64,000 nt of DNA from Natrinema longum (GTDB taxonomy: Archaea > Halobacteriota > Halobacteria > Halobacteriales > Natrialbaceae), in assembly GCF_017352095.1 (NCBI RefSeq), contig NZ_CP071463.1, positions 930,001-994,000 of the forward strand. Reading direction: 5' to 3'. The notes beneath the pieces were generated by a model. It saw only the letters and a list, made by a program, of their open reading frames with translations. It was not told the DNA's origin and made no database searches. This document shows positions 34,043 through 42,572 of the stretch, piece after piece. The number at the start of each line of letters is the position of its first letter. Within the stretch, counting starts at the first letter, position 1. The translations under genes and the position numbers were made by a program.

Positions 34043-35206
34043 ATGAGCGTTCCCGGTATCGTCACCTCTACTCTCGATGGCGAGGAGATCGCGGCGCGGG
34101 TCTCTCTTGGCAGCGACGACGAGCTCTTCATCACCCCCACGAGAACGATCGTCTACCGCGCCGACGGACTCCTGAGCGACGAATCGGCCGACGAATACCC
34201 ACACGACGCCGACCGATTGACCATCTCGGAGGGCCGACGCAAAACCAAGTTCACCCTCGAGTATCCCCTCGACGGCGAGCGGACGATCACCGTTCCCGGA
34301 AGCAAAACCGACGACGTCCTCCATCCCGTCCTCGCCGGCGTGTTGAACGGCAACGGGATCACCGACCCCGGCGAAACCGTCGTCAAGACCTACCGCTTTA
34401 GCGAACTGACGCTGATCATCACGAGCGATCGGCTCGTCAAACACATCGGCAACGCGGTCTGGGACAGCGACTTCGAAGAGTATCACTTCGACGATATCAC
34501 CAGCCTCTCCTTCGAGGACGGCAGCGTCGCGACGCAGATCGTCCTCATCGCCAACGGCCGCCCCCAGCGGATCAAGGCCCCCAACGAGGAGGCGAACGAT
34601 CTCCGGGAACGGCTTCAGCGGGCGCTGTTCGACTATCACGACGTCAGCTCGCTCGAGGAACTCAACGAACGGATCGGCGAGAGCGACGAAGAAGACGCCG
34701 ACAGTAGCGGCTCGGTCGACTTCGGCGGCGGCGTGGATCCGCTCAATGCTGATCCCCCCGAACCCGACGATCACGACATCACCAGCGAGGCGGTACGCGA
34801 TGCAGGGAGCGATGACTCGACCGATCCAGTTGCCGGTGGCGGAAGCGATACCGCGTCCACGACGGAAGCGGCGACGACGGGAGCCGACGGCCAGTCATCG
34901 CAGTCGTCGACTCGAGGGACGCCGGCGACCGACGAGCAGGCGACCGATCGAACGAGCCCGACCGAGGCCACGGAGGTCGAGACCGGATCGGTCTTCGAAG
35001 AAGCGACCGAAACGGATCAGTCGGCCGCTGCCAACGCCGTCGCCGACGCCGTCGACGCCGCTCCTGCCACCACGACCCAACCCGATCCCGAACTCCTCGA
35101 GCGACTCGAGGCCCTCGAGACGGCAGTCGAACGGCAAAGCGAGGTCATCGAGCGACAACAACAGACGATCGAGCAGTTGATCGTGGAACTCCGACAGGGT
35201 CGGTAG
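34043..35206 (+). CDS. Haloarchaeal protein with N-terminal PH-like half and C-terminal coiled coil
   Basis: 387 aa, not assigned to a characterised family. Residues 1-~215 look like two repeats of a PH-like or bPH-type fold (FITPTRTIVYRADGLLSDES and TLIITSDRLVKHIGNAVWDS), each with the turn LIITSDR/FITPTRT. Residues ~215-345 are low-complexity acidic/Ser/Thr (disordered). The end is a coiled coil (LERLEALETAVERQSEVIER followed by QQQTIEQLIVELRQ). ATG 34043 follows a TATA-like ggatttat near 34009; the upstream open frame crosses the tRNA. Confidence 0.75.
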   Translation: MSVPGIVTSTLDGEEIAARVSLGSDDELFITPTRTIVYRADGLLSDESADEYPHDADRLTISEGRRKTKFTLEYPLDGERTITVPGSKTDDVLHPVLAGVLNGNGITDPGETVVKTYRFSELTLIITSDRLVKHIGNAVWDSDFEEYHFDDITSLSFEDGSVATQIVLIANGRPQRIKAPNEEANDLRERLQRALFDYHDVSSLEELNERIGESDEEDADSSGSVDFGGGVDPLNADPPEPDDHDITSEAVRDAGSDDSTDPVAGGGSDTASTTEAATTGADGQSSQSSTRGTPATDEQATDRTSPTEATEVETGSVFEEATETDQSAAANAVADAVDAAPATTTQPDPELLERLEALETAVERQSEVIERQQQTIEQLIVELRQGR

Positions 35207-35242
35207 TGACGTGAACGACGCGTCGTCGTTCCAGTATCGACG

Positions 35243-35653
35243 TTAGTCGTCTCGGCCGGTTACCTTTCGGATACACGAGGAGCCGAAGGGGCCGAGTTCT
35301 CCCGCCTCGAACCTGATGAAGTGTCCCGTCGAGAGCGAAGAGCCACAGCGACGACAGGTGAACTCCCCGTCTTTCGTGACGACGTCTTGCTCGAAGCGGA
35401 CGTACTGGCGGCTCGTCGGGCGGACGATCCCGTCGTCGCGCTCGATGATTCCGCGGAGTGCTGCCTGATCGAGTATCGTCCGCGTCACCGTCGGATCGGT
35501 CGTCACCGTCTCGATCCGGTCGACGGCGTCGGCGAGCGGGAGCGATTCGTGCTCGAGGTGAGCGAGGAGCGACAGACCGAGTTCGACGCGGTCGTCGTCC
35601 GCCTCGACAGTCATCTCGTCGCCGCGCTCGGTTCGGTCCCCATCGCCATCCAT
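35243..35653 (-). CDS. DUF5830-like protein with winged helix and zinc motif
   Basis: 136 aa. The N-terminal ~95 residues look like a winged helix (LGLSLLAHLEHESLPLADAV, TRTILDQAALRGIIERDDGI). The C-terminus has FTCRRCGSSLSTGHFIRF and GPFGSSCIRKVTGRDD, giving CxxC plus a further Cys and His for metal binding. It resembles the haloarchaeal DUF5830 group. The start could also be internal (MTVEADDD). Confidence 0.7.
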   Translation of the reverse strand: MDGDGDRTERGDEMTVEADDDRVELGLSLLAHLEHESLPLADAVDRIETVTTDPTVTRTILDQAALRGIIERDDGIVRPTSRQYVRFEQDVVTKDGEFTCRRCGSSLSTGHFIRFEAGELGPFGSSCIRKVTGRDD

Positions 35654-35846
35654 CTGTCTGTGCTGTCGTCCGCGCGCGAATAAACGTTACCCCTCTCGAC
35701 CCCAGCGAGCGGACAACCGGACAACGGACATCGATACCCGTTCCCACGCACTGGGAATCCGCCGGTCGTTGATACTATCCGTTCCCTCCATTCCAAGAGA
35801 AGACAACACACACGACCGGAGCAGGGACTCCGGCGATCACGGATCA

Positions 35847-36815
35847 ATGACTCAGACGATCGTCGATACGACTGCCGACGAACTGGCCCGGAACGGAGAG
35901 CGCGACACGGACCGCGAGCGACGGGCGTCGGAGTGTCCGGAGTGTGCGGGTACGATCGATCACGACGAAGAACACGGCGAGCGAACGTGTACGGAGTGTG
36001 GACTCGTACTCGACGCGGATGCGATCGATTACGGCCCCGAGTGGCGCACCCTCGACGACGAAGACGGACGACGGGTCGGGCCACCGGTATCGACGCTCCG
36101 ACACGACAAGGGGCTCAGTACGACGATCGGCTGGCAAAACGAGGACGCCTACGGGAATCAACTCTCCGGGCGAAAGCGCGAGCAACTCCAGCGGTTACGG
36201 ACGTGGAACGAGCGATTTACGTCGAAAAACGCCGCGGAACGGAACCTGAAACAGGCCTTCGGCGAGATCGAACGCATGGCGTCGGCGCTGGGACTGCCGG
36301 AGCCCTGTCGCGAGACGGCCGGCGTCCTCTATCGCCGTGCCGTCGACGACGGGCTGTTACCGGGTCGCTCGATCGAGGCCGTTTCGACTGCCTGTCTGTA
36401 CGCGGCCGCCAGACAGCACGGCACCCCACGGACGCTGGTCGCGTTCGAGTCAGTGAGTCGCGTCGAAAAACTCCCCGTTCAACGGGCGTACCGCTATCTC
36501 TCGACGGAGCTCGGCCTCCAGATCGAGCCCGCCGATCCCGTCCACTACCTCCCACAGTACGCCTCCGAACTCGAGATCAGCGACGACGCAGAGCGGGTCG
36601 CACGAGAGATCCTCGAGGCGGCCAAGCGCCGGGGCCTCCACAGCGGGCGGAGTCCGGCCGGGCTCGCAGCGTCGGCGATCTACGGCGCTGCGCGGCTCAC
36701 GAACGACCGACTGACACAGGAACGGATCGGCGAAGAAACCGGCGTGAGTTCGGTGACCGTCCGGAACCGATACCGGGAGTTACTGAACGCCTACGGGGAG
36801 GCTCGTGATCGATAG
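35847..36815 (+). CDS. tfb: Transcription initiation factor IIB
   Basis: TFB (322 aa) recruits RNA polymerase to TBP-bound promoters. The N-terminal zinc ribbon is CPECAGTID ... CTECG, then the B-reader/linker region with GPEWRTLDDEDGRRVGPPVS and TLRHDKGLSTTIGW. Two cyclin folds follow: residues ~115-210 (RNLKQAFGEIERMASALGLP) and 215-320 (ILEAAKRRGLHSGRSPAGLA), with the HTH SSVTVRNRYRELLNAYGE. Haloarchaea carry several TFBs; this is a full-length one. Start ATG 35847. Confidence 0.95.
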   Translation: MTQTIVDTTADELARNGERDTDRERRASECPECAGTIDHDEEHGERTCTECGLVLDADAIDYGPEWRTLDDEDGRRVGPPVSTLRHDKGLSTTIGWQNEDAYGNQLSGRKREQLQRLRTWNERFTSKNAAERNLKQAFGEIERMASALGLPEPCRETAGVLYRRAVDDGLLPGRSIEAVSTACLYAAARQHGTPRTLVAFESVSRVEKLPVQRAYRYLSTELGLQIEPADPVHYLPQYASELEISDDAERVAREILEAAKRRGLHSGRSPAGLAASAIYGAARLTNDRLTQERIGEETGVSSVTVRNRYRELLNAYGEARDR

Positions 36816-37073
36816 ATGTCCCGGAGACAACTCGAGCGGACCGTCCTCGAGGCGCTGGCCGATGGGGAGCCCCGCTACGCCGTCGATCTCGCCGCGCGGA
36901 TAGACGAACATCCGGTCACGGTCGAGGGGGCCTGTGATCGCCTCCACGAGAATGGCGGCATCCGTTCGGTCGGCTGTCGCCGCTACGAGATCACCGCGAC
37001 CGGGCACCGACGACTCGCGGACGTGCAACCAGCAACGAGCGGTTCGGACGTGCGGACCGAAGGACGGCCCTGA
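36816..37073 (+). CDS. Winged-helix protein abutting tfb
   Basis: 85 aa. A winged helix-turn-helix: RRQLERTVLEALADGEPRYA, VDLAARIDEHPVTVEGACDR (recognition helix) and GIRSVGCRRYEITATGHRRL (wing). The ATG starts on the very next base after the tfb stop (TAGATG), so it is co-transcribed and perhaps translationally coupled. It resembles PhiH1-type repressors of haloarchaea. Confidence 0.75.
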   Translation: MSRRQLERTVLEALADGEPRYAVDLAARIDEHPVTVEGACDRLHENGGIRSVGCRRYEITATGHRRLADVQPATSGSDVRTEGRP

Positions 37074-37135
37074 GATCCGCGCCGCGCGAACGGCCCGGCG
37101 ATTCGAGACGGCCGGGGACGCTCTTGCTCGCGGTT

Positions 37136-38293
37136 TTAGGATCCGTAGCCCGCGTACTCCATGAGGTCGGCGAAGACCTCGGTATCCATCGCGTCCCGGT
37201 AGACGATGCCGTTGACCATGCCGCCGGGATAGGAGTCCCCGTTCATCGCGTGGTTGACCTTGTGGCAGTGCATGAGGTAGATGCCGGGGTCGGCGTCGGC
37301 CTCGAACTCGACGGTGTGGCGTTCTGCGGGCGCGATATTGGTGACGTCCTGTTCGTACTGGGCGGCCTCGGGAACCTGACCGCCGTCTTTCTCGACGAGC
37401 CGGAACCGGTGATTGTGCGTGTGCATCGGGTGGGACATGTAGCCAGCGTTGACCATGTGGAGGCGAACGGTGTCGCCGTGGTCGACGATGATCGGGGACC
37501 CCTCCTCGGGATGGAGCGTCCGCGGGAGGCTCTTGCCGTTGATCGTGAACACGTCGGGGTTGCGATTGCGGGGGCTGTAGTCGACGTCCTCGCCGGCTAT
37601 CTGTCGGTTGACCCGTGAGTCCCAGTCCTTCAGCGTGAAGAAGTACTCCTTGTCCGCGGGCTCGTACCCCTTCGGATCGACGCGGAAGATACCGTACATC
37701 CCCATGTCGATGTGACGATGAGTCTGGTAGTGGCAGTGATAGAGATGCGTCCCTGGGACGTTCGCCGGGATCGTGTAGGTGTGTTTCTCGCCGGGGTTGA
37801 CCGTGATCCCCGTCGTCGTCGGCACGCCGTCGTTCTCCCAGGTCTTCTGTGCGCCGTGGAAGTGCAGCGTGTGCGGGTGGTCGTTCCCGGTGTTGTCGAG
37901 GGTCACTTCGATGTCGTTGCCCTCGGTCGTCCGGAGGATCGGTCCGGGAACGCTCGGCTGGCCGTCGTCGGCCGTGAACGCCCAGACTCGCGGGAGTTCC
38001 ACTGGACCTCCCATCGAGTCCATCGGATGGACGGCGTGTTGAGCTGTCACCGACTGCAGCGTCACGCTGCCGCCCTGCTCGTCGACCTGTACGACCTCCG
38101 GGGCGCTCGTCCACGGGAGGTCCGGGCCCGAGGGCTCAGTCCCCCCCTCGGACGGCTCCGTGGGTTCGGCGCTCGGCTGGGCACCCCGACTCGTACAGCC
38201 GGCCATGCCAGTCAGTGCCGCCACGCCGCCGGTCGCAGCGACGAATTCGCGTCGCGATAGCCCCAGTCCGGGTGCACCGATACGATCGCTCAT
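37136..38293 (-). CDS. Tat-exported two-domain multicopper oxidase lipoprotein
   Basis: 385 aa. The N-terminus has a Tat signal (LSRREFVAATGGVAALTG) and a lipobox (MAGC), so it should be a lipid-anchored extracellular enzyme. Domain 1 has HPHTLHFHGAQKTW and YHCHYQTHRHIDMGMYG, giving a type-1 site C-x4-H-x4-M. Domain 2 has SHPMHTHNHRF and LMHCHKVNHAMNGD, giving C-x4-H with Asp, not Met, at the usual axial position. The HxH pairs fit a type-2/3 trinuclear site between domains. It is laccase-like or an electron-transfer oxidase; NirK is less likely. Start ATG 38293. Confidence 0.82.
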   Translation of the reverse strand: MSDRIGAPGLGLSRREFVAATGGVAALTGMAGCTSRGAQPSAEPTEPSEGGTEPSGPDLPWTSAPEVVQVDEQGGSVTLQSVTAQHAVHPMDSMGGPVELPRVWAFTADDGQPSVPGPILRTTEGNDIEVTLDNTGNDHPHTLHFHGAQKTWENDGVPTTTGITVNPGEKHTYTIPANVPGTHLYHCHYQTHRHIDMGMYGIFRVDPKGYEPADKEYFFTLKDWDSRVNRQIAGEDVDYSPRNRNPDVFTINGKSLPRTLHPEEGSPIIVDHGDTVRLHMVNAGYMSHPMHTHNHRFRLVEKDGGQVPEAAQYEQDVTNIAPAERHTVEFEADADPGIYLMHCHKVNHAMNGDSYPGGMVNGIVYRDAMDTEVFADLMEYAGYGS

Positions 38294-38452
38294 AACAACT
38301 GGAGCTAAAAACGACCGACGTATAACGGGGCAATCCCGTTCTCGGGAACCGGGATTCCCCGAGAACATGTTCTCGGCAGGTGTTTAAATGATCCCGGGCG
38401 AGGATCGAGGAGCCGCCCCGTGGCCGATGGTCTCGACTGTGACGGAATCGCC

Positions 38453-39532
38453 TCACCCGAACAGCCCGCGTCGCGCGGGTCGAGAGCCCAACTCGAGCGA
38501 GACGGTCCGTTCGGATCCCTCACGGGTGACCCGCAGATCGACGGTATCGCCCGGCCGGGTCTCGAGTGCGAGGTAGCTACCCAGCTCCTCCTGGGTCGTC
38601 AGTTCCTGCCCGTCGATGGCGAGGATCACGTCTCCGCCGATCGGGATCCGTCCTGCAGTCGTATAGCGAACGTCGTCGCTGGGCTTGATCCAGCCGTCTG
38701 CCGGCCCGCCGGTGACGACGTCGGCGACGAGCAGTCCCTCCGATTCCTTGAGGTCGTTGGCCGCCGCGACGTCGGGCGTCACCTCGGTAAAGGAGATGCC
38801 GATGTAGGCGTGTTCGTAGCGCCCCGTCTCGATGAGCGCCGGGACGACCCGTTCGGTCAGCGCCGCGGAGATGCCGAAGGCGATGTTGTCCCCGCCCCCG
38901 GAGTTGATGACTGCCGCGACGCGGCCCTCGAGTGTCATCAGCGGGCCGCCGCTGTTGCCCGGATTGACCGCGGCGTCGGTCTGGACCGCGTCCGGGATGG
39001 TGTAGCCGGTCGGTGCCGGGATCGACCGATCGGTCCCGCTGATGATCCCGGTCGTGACCGTTCCTTCGAGGTCGAAGGGGTTTCCGATCGCGACCACTTC
39101 CCGTCCGATTCTGGGTTGGTCGTCGACGAACGGGAGCGGGCTCGCGGCCGACGGGACATCGTCGACCGAGATCGCGGCCAGGTCGCTGTGTGGGTCTCGC
39201 CCGGCGACGGTTCCCGATCGCCAACTGCCGTCGTTGAATCGGACGTCGGCCGCGGACGAGCGACCGACGACGTGGGCGTTCGTGACGACGTGCGTGTCGT
39301 CGAAGACGAATCCGGTTCCCCGGCCGTTCTCCAGTCGAACCATCACGACCGAGTCGATCGTCTCGGAATAGACGGTCGTGTACGCGCTATCGGCCGTCCC
39401 GGACGCCGAACGGGGGCCCTCGTCGGTCTCGGAGTCCCCATCCGACGACTTCGTGAGACACCCGGCAACCCCTGTGAGCAACGCAACACCGCCGTGGGTA
39501 AGCAGTCGTCGACGGGTGGGTCTCGGAGTCAT
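38453..39532 (-). CDS. HtrA/DegP-like serine protease lipoprotein with PDZ domain
   Basis: 359 aa. Signal: RRRLLTHGGVALLTGVAGC, a Tat motif ending in lipobox VAGC. Trypsin-like domain (residues ~50-240) with catalytic His in THVVTNAHVVG, Asp in DPHSDLAAISV and Ser in VNPGNSGGPLMTL. A C-terminal PDZ domain spans ~250-345 (GGDVILAIDGQELTTQEELG). It is similar along its length to the protein at 56412-57569, the likely paralogue. Expected role: envelope protein quality control outside the cell. Confidence 0.92.
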   Translation of the reverse strand: MTPRPTRRRLLTHGGVALLTGVAGCLTKSSDGDSETDEGPRSASGTADSAYTTVYSETIDSVVMVRLENGRGTGFVFDDTHVVTNAHVVGRSSAADVRFNDGSWRSGTVAGRDPHSDLAAISVDDVPSAASPLPFVDDQPRIGREVVAIGNPFDLEGTVTTGIISGTDRSIPAPTGYTIPDAVQTDAAVNPGNSGGPLMTLEGRVAAVINSGGGDNIAFGISAALTERVVPALIETGRYEHAYIGISFTEVTPDVAAANDLKESEGLLVADVVTGGPADGWIKPSDDVRYTTAGRIPIGGDVILAIDGQELTTQEELGSYLALETRPGDTVDLRVTREGSERTVSLELGSRPARRGLFG

Positions 39533-39727
39533 CAGGCTGTCATGACCTTTCAGTTCCAGACACCTATACGTTAATGATGGTGAGAGTCACGACCGCTAGC
39601 GGAAATCAGTTCTCACCCTCTCGGTCCCGTGACCCGGTCCGGTTTTCGCTCGCTCCGAGCCGTCTCCGGGGAGGGGCCGAACGTCTTCGTCCCCAGCTAC
39701 AACTCCGCGGCCCGTCTCGAGTCGACC

Positions 39728-40036
39728 ATGCCCGAACGCACGTCGCTCGAGGACCTCGAGAAAGCCCCCCACGCCGAGGTATTCGAGGAACGAACGCCAC
39801 GAACCGTTCGATTGCAACTCACAGCGGACGAACGGGTCCCGAAGCATCGCCATCCGGAGTCCAACGTCGTCCTGCACGTTTTAAGCGGTGCCGTCGAGGT
39901 GACCCTCGGTGACGACGTCTACGACCTCGAGCCGGGGGACGTCGTTCGGTTCGACGGCGATCAGGACGTCTCACCGTACGCGGTCGAGGACAGTACGGCG
40001 CTGGTCGTCTTCGCACCGAAAGAGACGGGGGACTGA
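39728..40036 (+). CDS. Cupin-domain protein
   Basis: 102 aa, single small cupin. Motif 1 is KHRHPESNVVLHVLSGAVEV (two His and Glu/Asn-like ligands), motif 2 LEPGDVVRFDGDQDVSPYAV. Metal binding is plausible; the substrate is unknown. Divergently placed to the HtrA gene, convergent with the glycosylase-like gene. Start ATG 39728 gives the usual cupin length. Confidence 0.8.
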   Translation: MPERTSLEDLEKAPHAEVFEERTPRTVRLQLTADERVPKHRHPESNVVLHVLSGAVEVTLGDDVYDLEPGDVVRFDGDQDVSPYAVEDSTALVVFAPKETGD

Positions 40037-40042
40037 TCGCCC

Positions 40043-40675
40043 TCAGCCGACCGTCGTCGCGACGCCTTTCGTCTGTCGGTAATCGCTCGCGAGCAGCGCC
40101 TCGAGCCGGGAGACGATCGCCTCGCGGTCGCCCTCGACCCACTCGACGGGCGCGTTGATCGGAACGACCAGGAAGCCACGGCCGCGAACGTCGCGGGCGT
40201 GCAGCGACGCCATATCGAGGTCGATTCGGTGGCGCTGGGTCGTATACTCCCGGAGGACGTGGTCGGTTGCACGCGCCCCGACAGGCAGGAGAACGTGGGC
40301 GTTGATCGCGCGTAGCTCGGCGTCGAAAAACCGCTCGAGGTCGGCGTACTCCTCGTCCGTCGGTGCCCGCCCGTCCGGGAGCGTACACATGTGGATGTAA
40401 CTCCAGAAGCAGTTCTCGAGGCTGGGGGCGTCCCACGGCCCGCTCGCGAAACCCACCTCTCGAAGGACGTCCTGGACCGCGAGTCCGTCCTCGAGTTCGG
40501 TAAACGGAACGCCGGTCGATGCGCCCCCGTGAACACCGGGGTGGTCGCCGATGACGTGGAAGTCGGCGTTGGCGTCACCGTAGCCGAACACGGCCGTCCG
40601 ATCGTCGGGATCGGAACGGTCGAACGGCGGTCGGAGTCCGAACGGGTTACTCGTCCTGTCGGTGACGGTTTGCAC
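40043..40675 (-). CDS. Uracil-DNA glycosylase superfamily protein
   Basis: About 210 aa. Seen: FHVIGDHPGVHGGASTGVPF (the glycosylase loop, here with GDHPG rather than GEAPG), NCFWSYIHMCTLPDGRAPTD and NAHVLLPVGARATDHVLREY, the latter matching the family's alpha/beta core. GTG at 40675 (VQTVTDRTSNPF) is preferred; a TTG lies at 40702. Function is probably uracil or related base excision; the active-site substitutions leave room for another role. It abuts the convergent cupin gene. Confidence 0.72.
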   Translation of the reverse strand: MQTVTDRTSNPFGLRPPFDRSDPDDRTAVFGYGDANADFHVIGDHPGVHGGASTGVPFTELEDGLAVQDVLREVGFASGPWDAPSLENCFWSYIHMCTLPDGRAPTDEEYADLERFFDAELRAINAHVLLPVGARATDHVLREYTTQRHRIDLDMASLHARDVRGRGFLVVPINAPVEWVEGDREAIVSRLEALLASDYRQTKGVATTVG

Positions 40676-40772
40676 GGCCGGGATGAGGTGACCGGCGATC
40701 AAAACCTCACCGGTCCCGGCGTCCGGCTCGAAGGGCGGACGGACCCTCCGTCGCGAGTTCGATGGCGGAGTG

Positions 40773-40779
40773 TTTATAT
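40773..40779 (+). promoter_or_regulatory. TATA box setting the start of the membrane hydrolase gene
   Basis: tttatat, 25-31 bp before GTG 40804. This spacing points to a leaderless transcript starting at that GTG. Confidence 0.6.
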
Positions 40780-40803
40780 GTCATCTGTCCTACCTTGTTA
40801 CGT

Positions 40804-41295
40804 GTGTATCAGGTTGGGCACTACGGTGGTGCGCTCCTGGCGTACGCGCCGCTTGGCACCATCGCCTCGCTGTGGGGACACGGGGAAGTCGCGATCGTCG
40901 GCGGCCTCGTCTGTGTCGCCCTCTCGACGAGTCCCGACTACGATCTCCGGGTGCCACTGATCGATCACCGCGGTCCGACTCATACGATCCTGTTTGCGTT
41001 GCTCGTCGGTGTCGGAATCGCCGGCCTGACTGCCGTTCTGGTCGACGCATCCTCGGCGTTTGCGGATGCCGGCTTCGTCGCGTTCGCCTTCCTCGTCGGG
41101 GTCGTTTCGATCGGCTCCCACCTCCTCGTCGATGCGCTGACGCCGATGGGGGTCCGCCCGTTCTGGCCGCTTTCCCGTCGTCGCTACTCCGCCGACGTGA
41201 CGACGGCAGCGAATCCCATCGCCAACTACGGGCTGTTGGGGGCCGGCATCGGGGCCGTACTCGTCGGGGCCGCGGTCGTCGTGGCCGTCGGCTGA
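40804..41295 (+). CDS. Membrane-bound metal-dependent hydrolase (YdjM family)
   Basis: 163 aa, about four membrane segments. Candidate metal ligands match the DUF457/YdjM family: VYQVGHYGGALLAYAPLG, TSPDYDLRVPLIDHRGPTHT and SIGSHLLVDALTPMGVRPFW. The start GTG 40804 rests on the upstream TATA box at 40773-40779; the longer frame to 40762 would include the promoter. Function in archaea unknown. Confidence 0.82.
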   Translation: MYQVGHYGGALLAYAPLGTIASLWGHGEVAIVGGLVCVALSTSPDYDLRVPLIDHRGPTHTILFALLVGVGIAGLTAVLVDASSAFADAGFVAFAFLVGVVSIGSHLLVDALTPMGVRPFWPLSRRRYSADVTTAANPIANYGLLGAGIGAVLVGAAVVVAVG

Positions 41296-41345
41296 GGCCG
41301 ATTCAGGAGCTCGAACGGAGAATCCCGCGGGCAAACGAGGACGGA

Positions 41346-42224
41346 TTACGGCGAGAGCGGAGTCTCCGTGTCACGCGTGGCATCGGCACCGCGAGCGAGG
41401 ACGATGCCGGCGACGAACGTGACGAGGAGCGCGGCCGCAGCGACGAGATACGGCGTCTCGAGTGCGGGATTGATCGCCTGCCGGCCGAAAAAGAGGACGC
41501 CGACCACGAGCGGTGGTGCCGCGAGCAGCGGGACGAGGACACGGCCGGTAAACCGACGCCGGCCGATCATCGCGGCGACGATAGCTGCACCCAACAGGAC
41601 GAGCGTCACGCCGTACTGGGTCATCTGCATCGTCGGCGAATAACTCGAGAGTTCGGAACCGATGACCGGACTCAACACGACGTGTGCAGGCAGTGCCACG
41701 ATTCCGAGCGCGAGCGCCCCGATGACGTGTGTTCCAGTCAGCCGCGGTGCCCAGACCAGTACGGTGGCGACGAGGAACAGCGTAAAGATGAGCACGGCCG
41801 TCCAGAAGTGCAACGAGAGGATATCGATCGTGTACTGCTGGACGGTTTCGCGGCCGAGAGCGACCTGCACCGGCGTCAGGACCATCCCGAGGACGAGCAG
41901 TCCGGCCACCCGCCGGTCGACGTCGGGGAGCCGCCAGGCTGCGAGCGCGGAGCCGATGATGGCGAAGCCGGCGAACATCGCGACGAACCGGTGGAACCAC
42001 TCGTAGAAACTCGGAAGGCTTCCCGGCAACAGGTTGTACGGACCGGCGTCACACTGGGGCCAGTTGGCCTCACAGGCCAGCCCGGACCCCGTCGCCTTCG
42101 CCGCGATACCCAGCAGGATCGTCGCGGCGACCAGGGCGAGCGTTGCGGTCAGCAGGTGTGGAAAGCCGACCCGATCGATCACCGACCGAAGCCTCGAGGT
42201 TGGTGTGTGATTATCGTACGACAC
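41346..42224 (-). CDS. ctaA: Heme A synthase (COX15/CtaA family)
   Basis: 292 aa, about eight membrane helices in two similar halves. Heme-binding His candidates: FYEWFHRFVAMFAGFAIIGS and DILSLHFWTAVLIFTLFLVA. Also TATLALVAATILLGIAAKAT and GLACEANWPQCDAGPYN, with the paired-Cys loop seen in CtaA. It oxidises heme O to heme A for aa3-type oxidases. Start is GTG 42224. No cox genes are adjacent. Confidence 0.92.
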   Translation of the reverse strand: MSYDNHTPTSRLRSVIDRVGFPHLLTATLALVAATILLGIAAKATGSGLACEANWPQCDAGPYNLLPGSLPSFYEWFHRFVAMFAGFAIIGSALAAWRLPDVDRRVAGLLVLGMVLTPVQVALGRETVQQYTIDILSLHFWTAVLIFTLFLVATVLVWAPRLTGTHVIGALALGIVALPAHVVLSPVIGSELSSYSPTMQMTQYGVTLVLLGAAIVAAMIGRRRFTGRVLVPLLAAPPLVVGVLFFGRQAINPALETPYLVAAAALLVTFVAGIVLARGADATRDTETPLSP

Positions 42225-42488
42225 GGGCGTTCTGTCGAGGGTTAGGACGGCCGGTACTTATGTTGACCGAGTTCTCCAGTCCCCTGGGAACCATCGATCC
42301 GTCGATGAGTCGGCGATCCCCGTACGGGCGAGTTGCTCGACGAACTCGCGGATGCGGCCGTCTTTCACCATCGATGGACAACGATCCCTGTCAGCTCGAC
42401 TTTCTGTTCCGTCGTCTCGCCCTCGTTATCGGGACGACTGGGGCCCGACCGATCCGTCCGCACTCCCATCATTCGCAAGCCGGACCAC

Positions 42489-42507
42489 TATGCAAACACT
42501 TGGCATA
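42489..42507. promoter_or_regulatory. Near-perfect 19-bp palindrome upstream of the Fe-S protein
   Basis: Outer arms tatgc/gcata and inner aa/tt with one mismatched pair surround a 3-nt centre. It lies 66 bp before the ATG at 42573 in the 42225-42572 gap, where I see no gene. The position suits a regulator site. The gap may also hold the ctaA promoter near 42255-42262. Confidence 0.4.
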
Positions 42508-42572
42508 GCGTTGGAGACACGAGTCACCATGATCGCCACTCGAGAAACAGCACGCGGGAATCGGTGGGGGCG

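Noticed and set aside
37136-38293. Copper nitrite reductase (NirK)
   Set aside because: Type-1 spacing is C-x4-H-x4-M as in laccases, not the longer NirK spacing, and both domains have HCH trinuclear-type motifs.
42333-42572. N-terminal extension of the Fe-S protein
   Set aside because: The sequence lacks acidic halophilic composition and contains the palindrome; ATG 42573 begins the recognisable domain.
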